Source: Desulfobacula sp.
Lineage (GTDB): Bacteria > Desulfobacterota > Desulfobacteria > Desulfobacterales > Desulfobacteraceae
DNA: 37,473 nucleotides
Reading direction: 5' to 3'
NCBI GenBank assembly: GCA_021647625.1
Contig: JAKIUJ010000020.1
Coordinates: 1-37,473 of the forward strand
Below, piece after piece: positions 7,089-15,027 of this stretch. Made by a program: the position numbers and the translations under genes. The notes below the pieces were generated by a model. That model saw only the letters and a list, made by a program, of their open reading frames with translations. It was not told the origin of the DNA and ran no database searches. Within the stretch, counting starts at the first letter, position 1; the number at the start of each line of letters is the position of its first letter.

Positions 7089-8516
7089 TTATACAAGTGT
7101 TTTATCCTCTGTCTGCCACCAGGCAATGGTTGTTCCAATCCGTTCAAACACGATATCTTCTTTTATTTCAATCTGCCTGATCCAGTCGCCTAATCCGGAT
7201 GCGTGGTGGATAATCAAGGGGGTACTGTGATTGGGCAGTATATCCATTGCCAGCTGATACATGGCAATGGTTCTATTTATTTGCTGGGAAATTTTGGGGC
7301 TGTCCCAGGGTGTAGGATGAATAAACCCGTGATTGGCTCCTTCTTCTTTTAAATAACCAAAATGATATGGGAATTTGGGTTTCAAATCCCGAATGGCCCG
7401 GATGGTATCCAGATTCATCTGTCGGGTTACACCCTTATTTAAATTATGCAAAATGGTATCCTCGAATGATTCAAATCCAATGGAGGCAAGTAAAATTCTC
7501 ACATTTTTCTCTTGCGCTATCTTCAGTGCCGCTTCAAGCTTATCCAGCCCTTTTAAAAAATAGTCCGCCCGCATGGTCAAGTTGACCTGGGACAATTGGA
7601 TTGAAATATCATCTGCCAGTTTAAAAATTCCTGCAAGCTTTGGCAGCGGACTCTCATTAATCAATTCAAAGGCGATCTTGGTGCCATCTGGATGTTCCGG
7701 CAGGCAAGCAAGCTGCTGTTTAATCGCATCTTCGCTCACCGCCCCCTTGAACCCCTTGTCCGCCGCCACATCACAAAAACTGCACCCTTTTTGATGGATT
7801 CTCGCACTTGGTTTTTTTTGTTCAAGATCTTCTTTTGGTTTAAGAATCTGGGGATACTCTATTATGACTTCACGGTCTTTTGATGCATGGGGACACCCGA
7901 TTTGAGCTATAACCTGGGCACAGTCAACGTTGAATGGTTCAAATCCGTTCTTTTGTAGCCTATAAATATTTTGCCAGTCTACTTTTGCAAGATACTCATC
8001 GTCCCAGGCAATTGAAGGTTTTTCAATTATATGGCCTTTTTCATTCTTAACCAGAACACCATCAAATCTGCTTATATCAGAATGGAATCCAGCTTTAAGC
8101 AGGGGTAACATCTGTTGGCCCGGACCCTGGATGGCAAATGAAAAGCAATCGCTAAGCCCTTTAAACCGATGCCCATATTTTTCACACCCGACCTCCCCTT
8201 TAAAATCCACACCGGCCTGGGGCCCGGCCAAAAATGTGATTACACCGTCATTTTTAAGCGCTTTGGCAAAATCAAACAGATCAGTACGGCCACCCAGGGT
8301 TGAAAACCCTACAACCACCGGACTGTCTCCAAAAAAGGTGTTCAAGGCTTTTTTCAAATCATTCTTGTCATACTCATTGGTGATGGCAACAACCCGTGCT
8401 TGATATTCACTGTGGTCATTTATAATTGTGGCAGCCATCTGGGGGCCAAGCAAACCATAGGATTCGTCTTGAAAATATCCCGTGATAATGACCAGTTTTT
8501 TAGATTTATTTTCCAT
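7089..8516 (-). CDS. Radical SAM protein with split cluster motif, B12-binding-like N-terminus
   Basis: This is a 475-residue protein. Residues about 8-130 read like a Rossmann-type cobalamin-binding-like domain (VVVGFSTLGGRTDLFDFAKALKNDGVITFLAGPQAG). A radical SAM core follows, with QIGCPH at C208 and GCSFCDVA at C245 and C248. The usual C-x3-C-x2-C spacing is replaced by a 36-residue charged insertion between the first and second cysteine. Later segments (NLTMRADYF, LLASIGFESFEDTILHNLNKGVT) match the family core barrel. The ATG at 8516 has only a weak GGAA upstream. It lies between two AOR-type loci but is separated from the AOR operon by a terminator. The reaction is unknown. Confidence 0.7.
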   Translation of the reverse strand: MENKSKKLVIITGYFQDESYGLLGPQMAATIINDHSEYQARVVAITNEYDKNDLKKALNTFFGDSPVVVGFSTLGGRTDLFDFAKALKNDGVITFLAGPQAGVDFKGEVGCEKYGHRFKGLSDCFSFAIQGPGQQMLPLLKAGFHSDISRFDGVLVKNEKGHIIEKPSIAWDDEYLAKVDWQNIYRLQKNGFEPFNVDCAQVIAQIGCPHASKDREVIIEYPQILKPKEDLEQKKPSARIHQKGCSFCDVAADKGFKGAVSEDAIKQQLACLPEHPDGTKIAFELINESPLPKLAGIFKLADDISIQLSQVNLTMRADYFLKGLDKLEAALKIAQEKNVRILLASIGFESFEDTILHNLNKGVTRQMNLDTIRAIRDLKPKFPYHFGYLKEEGANHGFIHPTPWDSPKISQQINRTIAMYQLAMDILPNHSTPLIIHHASGLGDWIRQIEIKEDIVFERIGTTIAWWQTEDKTLV

Positions 8517-8539
8517 ATCATTTCCATTTGCTCCGGCAT

Positions 8540-8580
8540 AAAAAAATGCACGCTCCGAAATTTAATCCGGAGCGTGCATT
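8540..8580 (-). terminator. Rho-independent terminator of the AOR operon
   Basis: On the minus strand a 13-bp perfect stem (8580-8568 with 8557-8545, ends AATGCACGCTCCG) is followed by seven T residues (8546-8540). It lies 28 bases after the polyferredoxin stop and also precedes the radical SAM gene. Confidence 0.9.
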
Positions 8581-8608
8581 ATAGACTAACTATTAACCTT
8601 TATAAACG

Positions 8609-9109
8609 TTAAGCTTCTTTCAAGGCCACTTTATGACTTTTTGCATGCAATTTTGCCGCTGCTTCTTTCTTTTTAATAACCGCAACATCATTAACATCAA
8701 CATATTCAACGCATTCAACTTCGCAAAATCTAACACATTGGGGATCGCCACCGCACAGGTCACATTTAAAGACCTTTCTGTCAATGGAATTGAAACCCAT
8801 TGCGCCAAACGGACAAACAGCGACACAAGAACGGCAGCCAATACATTTGTCCTGATCAACTTCAATGGTATTGAGTTCATCATTACGGGAAAGAGCCCCG
8901 GCAGGGCAAACAGCCTTACAAGGAGCATCCTGGCACTGCTGACAGGCCATGGGGATATACACCCCGTCCATTTCCCATTTCATTACTTTGATACGGCTTC
9001 TGGATGGATTGGAAACGCCATCATGTTTTACCGCACATACCAATTCGCACAACCTGCACCCTGTACATTTTTCAGGGTTTATCATCAGGACTTTATCCTT
9101 TGTTTCCAT
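8609..9109 (-). CDS. Polyferredoxin partner of aldehyde oxidoreductase (AorA-like)
   Basis: This 166-residue cytoplasmic protein contains sixteen clustered cysteines in four groups: CTGCRLCELVC (from about residue 15), CQQCQDAPCKAVC, CIGCRSCVAVCPFG and CDLCGGDPQCVRFCEVEC. This would carry four [4Fe-4S] clusters, as in the AorA subunit of Aromatoleum-type AOR and DmsB/HybA-like proteins. The ATG at 9109 has AAAGGAG five bases upstream; the longer frame begins at an unsupported TTG. It follows the AOR gene by 17 bases and presumably takes electrons from it. No FAD subunit (AorC) is seen downstream, so the final acceptor may be ferredoxin. Confidence 0.85.
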   Translation of the reverse strand: METKDKVLMINPEKCTGCRLCELVCAVKHDGVSNPSRSRIKVMKWEMDGVYIPMACQQCQDAPCKAVCPAGALSRNDELNTIEVDQDKCIGCRSCVAVCPFGAMGFNSIDRKVFKCDLCGGDPQCVRFCEVECVEYVDVNDVAVIKKKEAAAKLHAKSHKVALKEA

Positions 9110-9126
9110 GATATCTCCTTTCAAAT

Positions 9127-11067
9127 CTACAGCATGTGAGAGGGCTCATTTTCAAGCCCAAGCTGTTTAAGGGTTTCAGTTTTCGGATTACCTTTTTTAT
9201 CAAGACCTTTGTGCTCATAAAATTCATCAACCATTTTGACAAATTTCTTTTTGTCGATCACTCGACCTACAACATCAATGGCACCGCGTCTTGTAGGTTC
9301 ATCAAAGTAACGATGGTTGAGCATATCGCCCTTTTCAAGATCGTTTCTTGTCAAACCTTCCCTTAAGTTGAAAAGTCTTTCTATCATGTTACAACGTCTT
9401 GAGATATCCCAGAGTTCTTCAGGGGTGAATTCAAGGCCGGTGTTGTAATATAGGACCTTTGGCCAATCCTCATAATTGGGCAGCGTAGCACCCAAAAATG
9501 TGGTATGATATTTACAAATGCCCAGGCAATCCACACCCATGTAGCAGTTTTCCTGCCAGAATACCTGCCATGGCTTTCCAATATATTCGGTATGCTCGGA
9601 GGAAAGTTTTCCATCGTATGGGATGGGGCTTCCATAAATTTTCTGTAGTACTTCTTCAGGCAGATGATAAAGGTCAATCGCGGGGCGACTCCTTAAATGA
9701 TCAGACCCCCTTGAAGATGTTGCAATGTTTAGTGCAAGACCCGGCGTTGCTCTTTCATCAGAATGAAGATTGCTCATTCCTTTTACCTGGATCAGGTAAG
9801 AGAAAGAATCTTTTCCAAAAGTCTTGGAAGCCGGAATACCACCGTTTGCAAGGGCATCGGCAACCTTGCCTTTTCTAAAGCAAATGCGTTCTATCATTTC
9901 AAGAACAGCTTCATCATTACCAAATCTAAGGTCAAGACCGTCTGTATCTTTGCTTGAAATAATTCCCTTTTCGTAAAGCTCCATTGCCCAGGAAATCAAA
10001 GAACCTGTTTCAAGGTTATCCATTCCATATTGATCAACAAGATGGTTTCCAACAAGAACGGTTTCAGCTCTTGGCGTATCTGTTTCTCCACCAAATGCAC
10101 CCTGGGATGTATACTCAGGGCCTTCTTCGTATTTACCTTTTAACGGGCCCGAAGGAATTCTATACTGAGCACGACAATGGACCTGGCAACCAAAACAACC
10201 GGACATATGGTAGGGGCCCATGGTGTCTTCACAGATGTCATCAATTGCTTCGGGTTCGATATCATCGGCATATTCACACTGATTATACTGGAAGTTTCTT
10301 GTTCGAACGCCACCCCATGAATTCGTGGCACCCCAGATCATCGGTGTGCCAAGTGTACCCTGGGTTTTATTTACCTTTGCAGATGTAATCTGATCGATAA
10401 AGCGTTTGTTATACTCAAGTGCTTCAACAGGATGGGCAATATTTATGTCCATGGTTCCACGGCAGGCGATTGCTTTAAGGTTCTTGGAACCCATAACAGC
10501 ACCCATTCCGGTTCTGCCACCCGCATTTTTAATGCCGGTCATGACGTTTGCGAATGCAACAAGGTTTTCGCCGGCAGGACCACAAACCAAAGATTTTACT
10601 TCCTGGTCATCAAGTTCGTCTCTAATGGCCCATTGAGCATCTGTGGTTGTTTTACCCCAGATATTTTTTGCATCGCGGATTTGTATTTCGCCGTTATGAA
10701 TGTAAATGTAAGACGGTTTTTTTGCCTTACCTTTAATTACAAGATGATGAAATCCGGCCCATGCCATTTCAGGAGCAAAGAATCCACCCATGTTACAGGA
10801 ACCCAAAAGTCCTGTTAAAGGAGATTTTGCCATGACATGTGTTCTTGCAGTTGCAGATGCACAGGTTGCTGTGAGGATACCGCCACTAACGATTAGTGGA
10901 TTATCCGGCCCTAAAGGATCACAGCCTTTTTCTGAATGATTCAATAACAGATATGCATCAAGCCCTCTACCACCGAGGAATTTTCTTCTGACGTCAAGAG
11001 GGATTGGTTTTACCTCTACATCACCTGTGGTAAGGTTAATATATGCAATTTTTCTATCCAATGACAT
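9127..11067 (-). CDS. Tungsten-dependent aldehyde:ferredoxin oxidoreductase (AorB-like)
   Basis: This 646-residue AOR-family enzyme would oxidise an aldehyde to its carboxylic acid. It has the glycine-rich N-terminal pterin-binding domain (RKFLGGRGLDAYLL; GSCNMGGFFAPEMAWAGFH), the cluster ligands C291-x2-C294-x3-C298 and late cysteines C513 and C518, one of which is the fourth ligand. It is only distantly similar to BamB in the window. The ATG at 11067 lies one base after the stop of the zinc-ribbon gene, and the longer frame to 11109 adds 14 residues from that gene's region. It is followed by the polyferredoxin. The aldehyde is unknown; with bam nearby an aromatic aldehyde is plausible. Confidence 0.9.
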   Translation of the reverse strand: MSLDRKIAYINLTTGDVEVKPIPLDVRRKFLGGRGLDAYLLLNHSEKGCDPLGPDNPLIVSGGILTATCASATARTHVMAKSPLTGLLGSCNMGGFFAPEMAWAGFHHLVIKGKAKKPSYIYIHNGEIQIRDAKNIWGKTTTDAQWAIRDELDDQEVKSLVCGPAGENLVAFANVMTGIKNAGGRTGMGAVMGSKNLKAIACRGTMDINIAHPVEALEYNKRFIDQITSAKVNKTQGTLGTPMIWGATNSWGGVRTRNFQYNQCEYADDIEPEAIDDICEDTMGPYHMSGCFGCQVHCRAQYRIPSGPLKGKYEEGPEYTSQGAFGGETDTPRAETVLVGNHLVDQYGMDNLETGSLISWAMELYEKGIISSKDTDGLDLRFGNDEAVLEMIERICFRKGKVADALANGGIPASKTFGKDSFSYLIQVKGMSNLHSDERATPGLALNIATSSRGSDHLRSRPAIDLYHLPEEVLQKIYGSPIPYDGKLSSEHTEYIGKPWQVFWQENCYMGVDCLGICKYHTTFLGATLPNYEDWPKVLYYNTGLEFTPEELWDISRRCNMIERLFNLREGLTRNDLEKGDMLNHRYFDEPTRRGAIDVVGRVIDKKKFVKMVDEFYEHKGLDKKGNPKTETLKQLGLENEPSHML

Positions 11068-11068
11068 A

Positions 11069-11332
11069 CTATTTATCCCCCCATCTTTTCTTAAATGCTT
11101 CTTCGGCAAGTTTTTTGTTTACTTCCCAGACGGGCCCACGGATTCTTGGAAAACCCTCTTTGATCCATGCGACTCGGAATTCACTTGTACAAACCGGACA
11201 TTTTACGTGATCATCACCCGGTTTAGGTTCCAGCCTGCCCATACAGGTTGGATTATGGCATCTAAACTTACCGTATGTTCTGGTTTTACGCAGACTTTCG
11301 GCACCGGACTCTTTATTGGTATCAACTGCCAT
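11069..11332 (-). CDS. Small zinc-ribbon protein leading the AOR operon
   Basis: This 87-residue protein has a four-cysteine metal-binding knuckle: CHNPTC around residues 25-30 and CPVC around 45-48, with basic surroundings. The start is the ATG at 11332 with GGAGGGT six bases upstream; the longer frame to 11362 is not supported. It is the first gene of the operon and its stop (TAG) is one base before the AOR start, so expression is coupled. The likely fold is a rubredoxin-like or zinc-ribbon knuckle. Possible roles are a small electron carrier, an assembly factor for the tungsten cofactor, or a regulator; none is shown by sequence. Confidence 0.72.
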   Translation of the reverse strand: MAVDTNKESGAESLRKTRTYGKFRCHNPTCMGRLEPKPGDDHVKCPVCTSEFRVAWIKEGFPRIRGPVWEVNKKLAEEAFKKRWGDK

Positions 11333-11482
11333 AGTGACCCTCCTTTGTAAAAATTGAAACACTTTAAAAAATCAAAGCGTGCCCATTTTTATTAAGCACG
11401 GATTTGATTATTCCCTCTAATTTTTTTTTATTCCCCCTGGTAAGCGGGAGGTTCATTTTTTTATTATTGCAATTTTTTAAAA

Positions 11483-11497
11483 TTCATAATAATGAAC
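11483..11497. promoter_or_regulatory. IclR-type operator, AOR side (TTCATAATAATGAAC)
   Basis: Inverted half-sites TTCAT and ATGAA are separated by four bases. The same pattern occurs at 11568-11582, 85 bases away, about eight helical turns, so both sites face the same side of the DNA. The location at the AOR transcription start suggests repression. Confidence 0.6.
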
Positions 11498-11503
11498 ACG
11501 AAT

Positions 11504-11534
11504 ATAATAAATAGTATTATTATACTGTTGTCAA
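11504..11534 (-). promoter_or_regulatory. Promoter of the zinc-ribbon/AOR operon
   Basis: On the minus strand TTGACA (11534-11529) is followed by AT-rich -10 candidates, TTTATT after 17 bases or TATTAT after 19. Transcription would start near 11497, at the edge of the operator at 11483-11497. Confidence 0.5.
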
Positions 11535-11555
11535 GCTAATTTTTAGCTATATTGT
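11528..11555 (+). promoter_or_regulatory. Promoter of the iclR gene, overlapping the AOR promoter
   Basis: TTGTCA (11528-11533) and TATTGT (11550-11555) are 16 bases apart. The -35 hexamer lies on almost the same bases as the AOR -35 on the other strand. A perfect inverted repeat AGCTAA-TTT-TTAGCT (11534-11548) fills the spacer. Confidence 0.45.
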
Positions 11556-11567
11556 GATAAATAAAAA

Positions 11568-11582
11568 TTCATTATGGTGAAC
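11568..11582. promoter_or_regulatory. IclR-type operator, iclR side (TTCATTATGGTGAAC)
   Basis: This is the second copy of the pattern TTCATnATnnTGAAC. It ends one base before the iclR start codon and covers its ribosome-binding region, which points to autoregulation. Confidence 0.6.
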
Positions 11583-11583
11583 A

Positions 11584-12348
11584 ATGACAAAAAAATACCA
11601 GGCCCCAATTGTTAAAAAAGCCTTTATGATATTAAACGCTGTCTCAAAAAGTTCCTTAGGCTTGCGGATCAGTGAAATTTCAACCCAGCTCGATATCAGC
11701 AAAAGTACCGTGCATGGTATCACGGCTGCTCTAGAAGACCAGGGTGCCATTGTCAGAGATTCTGTTTCCAAGCGATATTCCATAGGCATTACCCTTATGG
11801 AACTGGGCAAAGCTGCCTATGAACGTATTGACTTTAAAAATATTGCCCGGCCCATTATGGAAGAACTGATGGAACAATGCAAAGAATCGGTCTTTTTAGG
11901 GGTCAGAAACGGCAATAGTGTAACAGTAATTGATATTGTTGAATCACGCAAGGATTTTAAAATCACCTCCCCCATCGGTACCGCCCTTCCCCTGATGGCC
12001 GGTGCAACGGGTAAATTATTTATCGCACAAATGGATAAAAAAGACCGTGACAAATATCTGCATGCAAACCCTTTGGTTCGGTACACACCCAACACCATTG
12101 TTGACCAAAAAAAATATGAAGAAGAACTTATCAAGGTCAGAGAAACCGGCATTGCCACAGATGACGAAGAATATATCTCAGGTGTACGGGCGATTGTTGC
12201 CCCCATCAAAAAATATGGTGCCTACACCCCGGCCATCTGGGTGGTCGGTTTTAAAGCATCCATGTCTGACAAAAAAATTCCCATCATCATAGAACAAACA
12301 AAAACGGCTGCCGCTAAAATCAGTAAGAAACTGACCCGTCAACCATAA
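11584..12348 (+). CDS. IclR-family transcriptional regulator
   Basis: This 254-residue protein has an N-terminal winged helix-turn-helix (about residues 8-70, LRISEISTQLDISKSTVHGITAALEDQG) and the IclR ligand-binding domain (about 85-250; GTALPLMAGATGKLFIA and TGIATDDEEYISGVRAIVAPI are family signatures). Members sense small organic acids or aldehydes and bind palindromes near their own genes. It is divergent from the zinc-ribbon/AOR operon, with two matching inverted repeats between, one touching its own start codon. It most likely controls AOR expression and its own. The ribosome site is weak (GGTGA). Confidence 0.92.
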   Translation: MTKKYQAPIVKKAFMILNAVSKSSLGLRISEISTQLDISKSTVHGITAALEDQGAIVRDSVSKRYSIGITLMELGKAAYERIDFKNIARPIMEELMEQCKESVFLGVRNGNSVTVIDIVESRKDFKITSPIGTALPLMAGATGKLFIAQMDKKDRDKYLHANPLVRYTPNTIVDQKKYEEELIKVRETGIATDDEEYISGVRAIVAPIKKYGAYTPAIWVVGFKASMSDKKIPIIIEQTKTAAAKISKKLTRQP

Positions 12349-12354
12349 ATTGAC

Positions 12355-12388
12355 GGCACCACGACCAACCGTGCCGTGGTGCCCTCCC
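12355..12388 (+). terminator. Probable terminator after iclR
   Basis: A 9-bp perfect stem, GGCACCACG (12355-12363) with CGTGGTGCC (12375-12383), begins six bases after the iclR stop and is followed by CTCCCTTTT, a mediocre T-run. Identified by structure and position. Confidence 0.6.
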
Positions 12389-12536
12389 TTTTCCAGAGCA
12401 AACCACAGGGCTGACTTGTCCGTACCAACACAAAAAAAACAGGCCCACTTTATTATCAAAGATGCCGAAATCGGACTAATATTCATCGGAGATGAAACCC
12501 AATATAAAAAATTTTTATGGAACCCTTGAGGTTCAT

Positions 12537-14489
12537 TTATAGTGATGATACCAATTCTTCTTTTATAAACATTATTTTGAGTTTTTCAGGAAGGCTGGCA
12601 AATGCATCATCAACAACCTGTACACCGTCATTGAACACTATCTGAACTCTTTGGTTGTATTTCCTTAACCTCTTCAACAATCGTTTCAATGACTCATCTT
12701 CAATTGCAATCAATTGATTTAAATTCAGTTTGACAAGACAGTCTTCTCTTTTTAACTTACCGAGAAGATTTTTTGCAAAGGTCTTTGCATTAATCTTGTC
12801 GAGTGTGCCGGCCAGTTCAACCATGATCGGTTCATGATCCCAATTCAAATGAATATTTAACATGTTTGATAACGACCTGCCTTTTAAGGCCTCAACAGCA
12901 AGGTTTTTTACAGACATACGGTATTTGGTCATAATTGTTCTGGGCTGATAATTATTTTTGCTTAATAAAATTTTTATTGCCTCTCTCTTTGCGTGATAGG
13001 AAGCAAACCTTGTCCCAATTTTCTGTTTTAACGACATTGGCCCCAATTGGTCATCATATTCTTGAATTAACTTTATGGTTTTATCTATCACGATATCATT
13101 GTGCGCAAAACGATGTAATGCTTGTAACATCATACGATAATGCCCAACCCATTTTTTTAACTGCAATGCCCTTTTCTGCATAAACGGGTCTTTATAGTTT
13201 GAAATGGTCACATAACCTCTAAGCACGGTGTCACACATCCTCAGCAATGAGGGCCCTTGTTTGTCATAATCATATCGAAATGCATTTTTTAAAAAACCGG
13301 CGGATTCTTCTAAGTTAAAATGGGGGTGTTTAAACCAGATTTGGTGCTGTCCATGCCATTCTTCATAGGGAATATCTTTTCTTAATATGCCTTTTTCATC
13401 ATAGTCTTTATAAAGCTTTGTCCCGGGCAATGGCCCCAACCCCATAAATTGAACAAAATCAGATTCTAAATCGACCATGAATTTTATATCATCCATTATG
13501 GTTTGCTGGTCATGATGCTCGGAAAATAAAATGCCGGATGCCAGCACGCTTATCCCATGATCTCTCAAGCCTTTAATCATTTGTTTAATATCAACATCTC
13601 GATTTTTTTCATAAACTTCCTGTTTTGACTCAACACCAACCCAGAGAAAAGACACACCCAGCCGTGCTAAAAACTCCGGGCCCATTTGTTTAATTGTTTC
13701 TGCGGAACTGAAAATTCCAAACCGATAAAACTTGTTGTGTTTTTCCATCAGCTCTACAAGCTCAACCGCACGTTGGGGCACCTTTAAAAAGTTCTCATCC
13801 ATAATGAAAAATTCATCATGGCCCAATTTTTTTTCAACTTTGCGGCAAACATCAAAAAGTTCTTTGCCTGTATTAAAAAACGGAGTGTATTTTTTATCAA
13901 AAAAATGGGTGGTCGTACAAAATCGACAGCCATTTGTGCAGCCTACCCCGGGAATTAAGACTGCGGCGTCTGTTTTTAGCTTCATACCTAAAATCCGTTT
14001 TGAAAAAACAGAATTCATTATTGGGTGATTAATCGGTTTTTTTGTGTTTTCACCCAACATTCGCCTTAACCATTTTACCCCTTCACCCCGGCAGATGCTA
14101 TCGTTTTCTATAAGTGTTTCGATTCCCGGAATAGAAGTTCCATGACCGCCAAGCAGTATTTTTGTTTTTGGCGCATATTTTCTGATCTGCTCGGCCATAT
14201 ACTTTGCCTTAATAAAATTTGGCAAAATAAAAGAAATTCCAATATAATCGTAACCTTTTTGTATCTCTTTGATGAATCTTTCTTTTGATGGAAAATCAAG
14301 CACGGTTGTCGGCACATCTATATTTTCAGCAAGAAAATACAATCCAAAACTCTGATGATTAAACCGTAAAGAAAAAAGTCCCTGCTCTCTTGTTATCTGA
14401 TTATGGAAAAGTTCCATAATATTTTCTTTTCGACCAAAATCATCATCAACACCATAGGGCCCAAATACCGATGTAAGTAATATTTTCAT
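12537..14489 (-). CDS. B12-type radical SAM protein with C-terminal STAS-like domain
   Basis: This 650-residue protein has an N-terminal Rossmann-like domain (about 1-150; GYDYIGISFILP, ILLGGHGTSIPG) of the cobalamin-binding type, without an obvious DxHxxG motif. A radical SAM core with C184-x3-C188-x2-C191 (GCTNGCRFC) follows. A long helical region spans about 380-540. The final 98 residues (about 553-650; IMVELAGTLDKINAKTFAKNLL, DGVQVVDDAFASLP) resemble a STAS domain, an anti-sigma-antagonist fold. The start ATG at 14489 has AGGA six bases upstream. It stands alone, convergent with iclR. Related enzymes methylate or rearrange lipids and cofactors; its substrate is unknown. Confidence 0.72.
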   Translation of the reverse strand: MKILLTSVFGPYGVDDDFGRKENIMELFHNQITREQGLFSLRFNHQSFGLYFLAENIDVPTTVLDFPSKERFIKEIQKGYDYIGISFILPNFIKAKYMAEQIRKYAPKTKILLGGHGTSIPGIETLIENDSICRGEGVKWLRRMLGENTKKPINHPIMNSVFSKRILGMKLKTDAAVLIPGVGCTNGCRFCTTTHFFDKKYTPFFNTGKELFDVCRKVEKKLGHDEFFIMDENFLKVPQRAVELVELMEKHNKFYRFGIFSSAETIKQMGPEFLARLGVSFLWVGVESKQEVYEKNRDVDIKQMIKGLRDHGISVLASGILFSEHHDQQTIMDDIKFMVDLESDFVQFMGLGPLPGTKLYKDYDEKGILRKDIPYEEWHGQHQIWFKHPHFNLEESAGFLKNAFRYDYDKQGPSLLRMCDTVLRGYVTISNYKDPFMQKRALQLKKWVGHYRMMLQALHRFAHNDIVIDKTIKLIQEYDDQLGPMSLKQKIGTRFASYHAKREAIKILLSKNNYQPRTIMTKYRMSVKNLAVEALKGRSLSNMLNIHLNWDHEPIMVELAGTLDKINAKTFAKNLLGKLKREDCLVKLNLNQLIAIEDESLKRLLKRLRKYNQRVQIVFNDGVQVVDDAFASLPEKLKIMFIKEELVSSL

Positions 14490-14813
14490 AATCAATCCTT
14501 TTTAATCATAATTTGAGAAACTATGGCATAGTCATTTAACCTTGTATATAATTACCCATTGCCAATGACATTTGTTTTACCAAAAACCAACCCTGCATAT
14601 TTAAAGCAAAAAAAACTTCGTGAAATATCCGGGTATAGACAAATTAAAATCGGGCGTTGGATGGGATATAATCTTACCTGGATTATGTTCTACTGCCAGC
14701 ATTGGTTCTGGTGATCATTTTCACCTTCTATTCATACAAAAAATGAAAGAATTAGAAATCATTGCATGATTTTACTGTAACTTCTCAATAAGTATGAGTA
14801 CAAAAATCAAAAA
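14490..14813. other. Gene-poor gap upstream of the radical SAM gene
   Basis: No convincing gene is seen. A 49-codon frame at 14565-14714 lacks a ribosome site. An overlapping frame at about 14677-14745 encodes a hydrophobic run (LDYVLLPALVLVIIFTFYSYKK) that looks like one membrane helix but has no start codon. Both may be decayed remnants. Confidence 0.3.
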
Positions 14814-14840
14814 GGGTCTTCAGCTAAAATCTGAAGACCC
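14805..14840 (-). terminator. Terminator downstream of tRNA-Val
   Basis: A perfect 10-bp stem (GGGTCTTCAG at 14814-14823, CTGAAGACCC at 14831-14840) has T-rich runs on both sides, so it can act on either strand. On the minus strand it lies 12 bases after the tRNA 3' end and is followed by TTTTTGATTTTT. Confidence 0.85.
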
Positions 14841-14852
14841 TTTCTTTTTTTA

Positions 14853-14928
14853 TGGTAGGCACGAGCAGACTTGAACTGCTGACTTCTACCGTGTCGAGGT
14901 AGCACTCTACCAACTGAGTTACGCGCCT
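14853..14928 (-). tRNA. tRNA-Val (anticodon GAC) with unusual C33
   Basis: The 76-base gene encodes its own CCA end. The 7-bp acceptor stem (AGGCGCG with CGTGCCT, one G-U), a D arm (ACTC/GAGT), a 5-bp anticodon stem (CTACC/GGTAG), a 5-base variable loop and a T arm with loop TTCAAGT are all intact. The 7-base anticodon loop is TCGACAC, giving anticodon GAC at 34-36 and a discriminator A73, consistent with valine identity. Position 33 is C instead of the nearly invariant U. It has its own promoter and terminator. Confidence 0.93.
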
Positions 14929-14941
14929 GAATCGTTTTGCT

Positions 14942-14970
14942 TTTTTAGCAAAACCTTTTTGGTGTGTCAA
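14942..14970 (-). promoter_or_regulatory. Promoter of tRNA-Val
   Basis: TTGACA (14970-14965) and TAAAAA (14947-14942) are 17 bases apart on the minus strand, ending 13 bases before the tRNA 5' end. An 8-bp hairpin (GTTTTGCT/AGCAAAAC, 14934-14954) overlaps it and also follows the upstream operon. Confidence 0.55.
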
Positions 14971-15027
14971 GAAAAACGTGGTTTTGATTTCAAACAGCAC
15001 TTTAGAAAAATATCTTTGTCGAGAGAT

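Noticed and set aside
8633-9139. Plus-strand 168-codon frame
   Set aside because: It is the antisense shadow of the 16-cysteine polyferredoxin gene, whose family match is clear.
14565-14714. 49-codon frame MTFVLPKTNPAYLK...
   Set aside because: No ribosome site, no recognisable family and an overlapping membrane-like run in another frame; probably remnant DNA, noted only as a gap.
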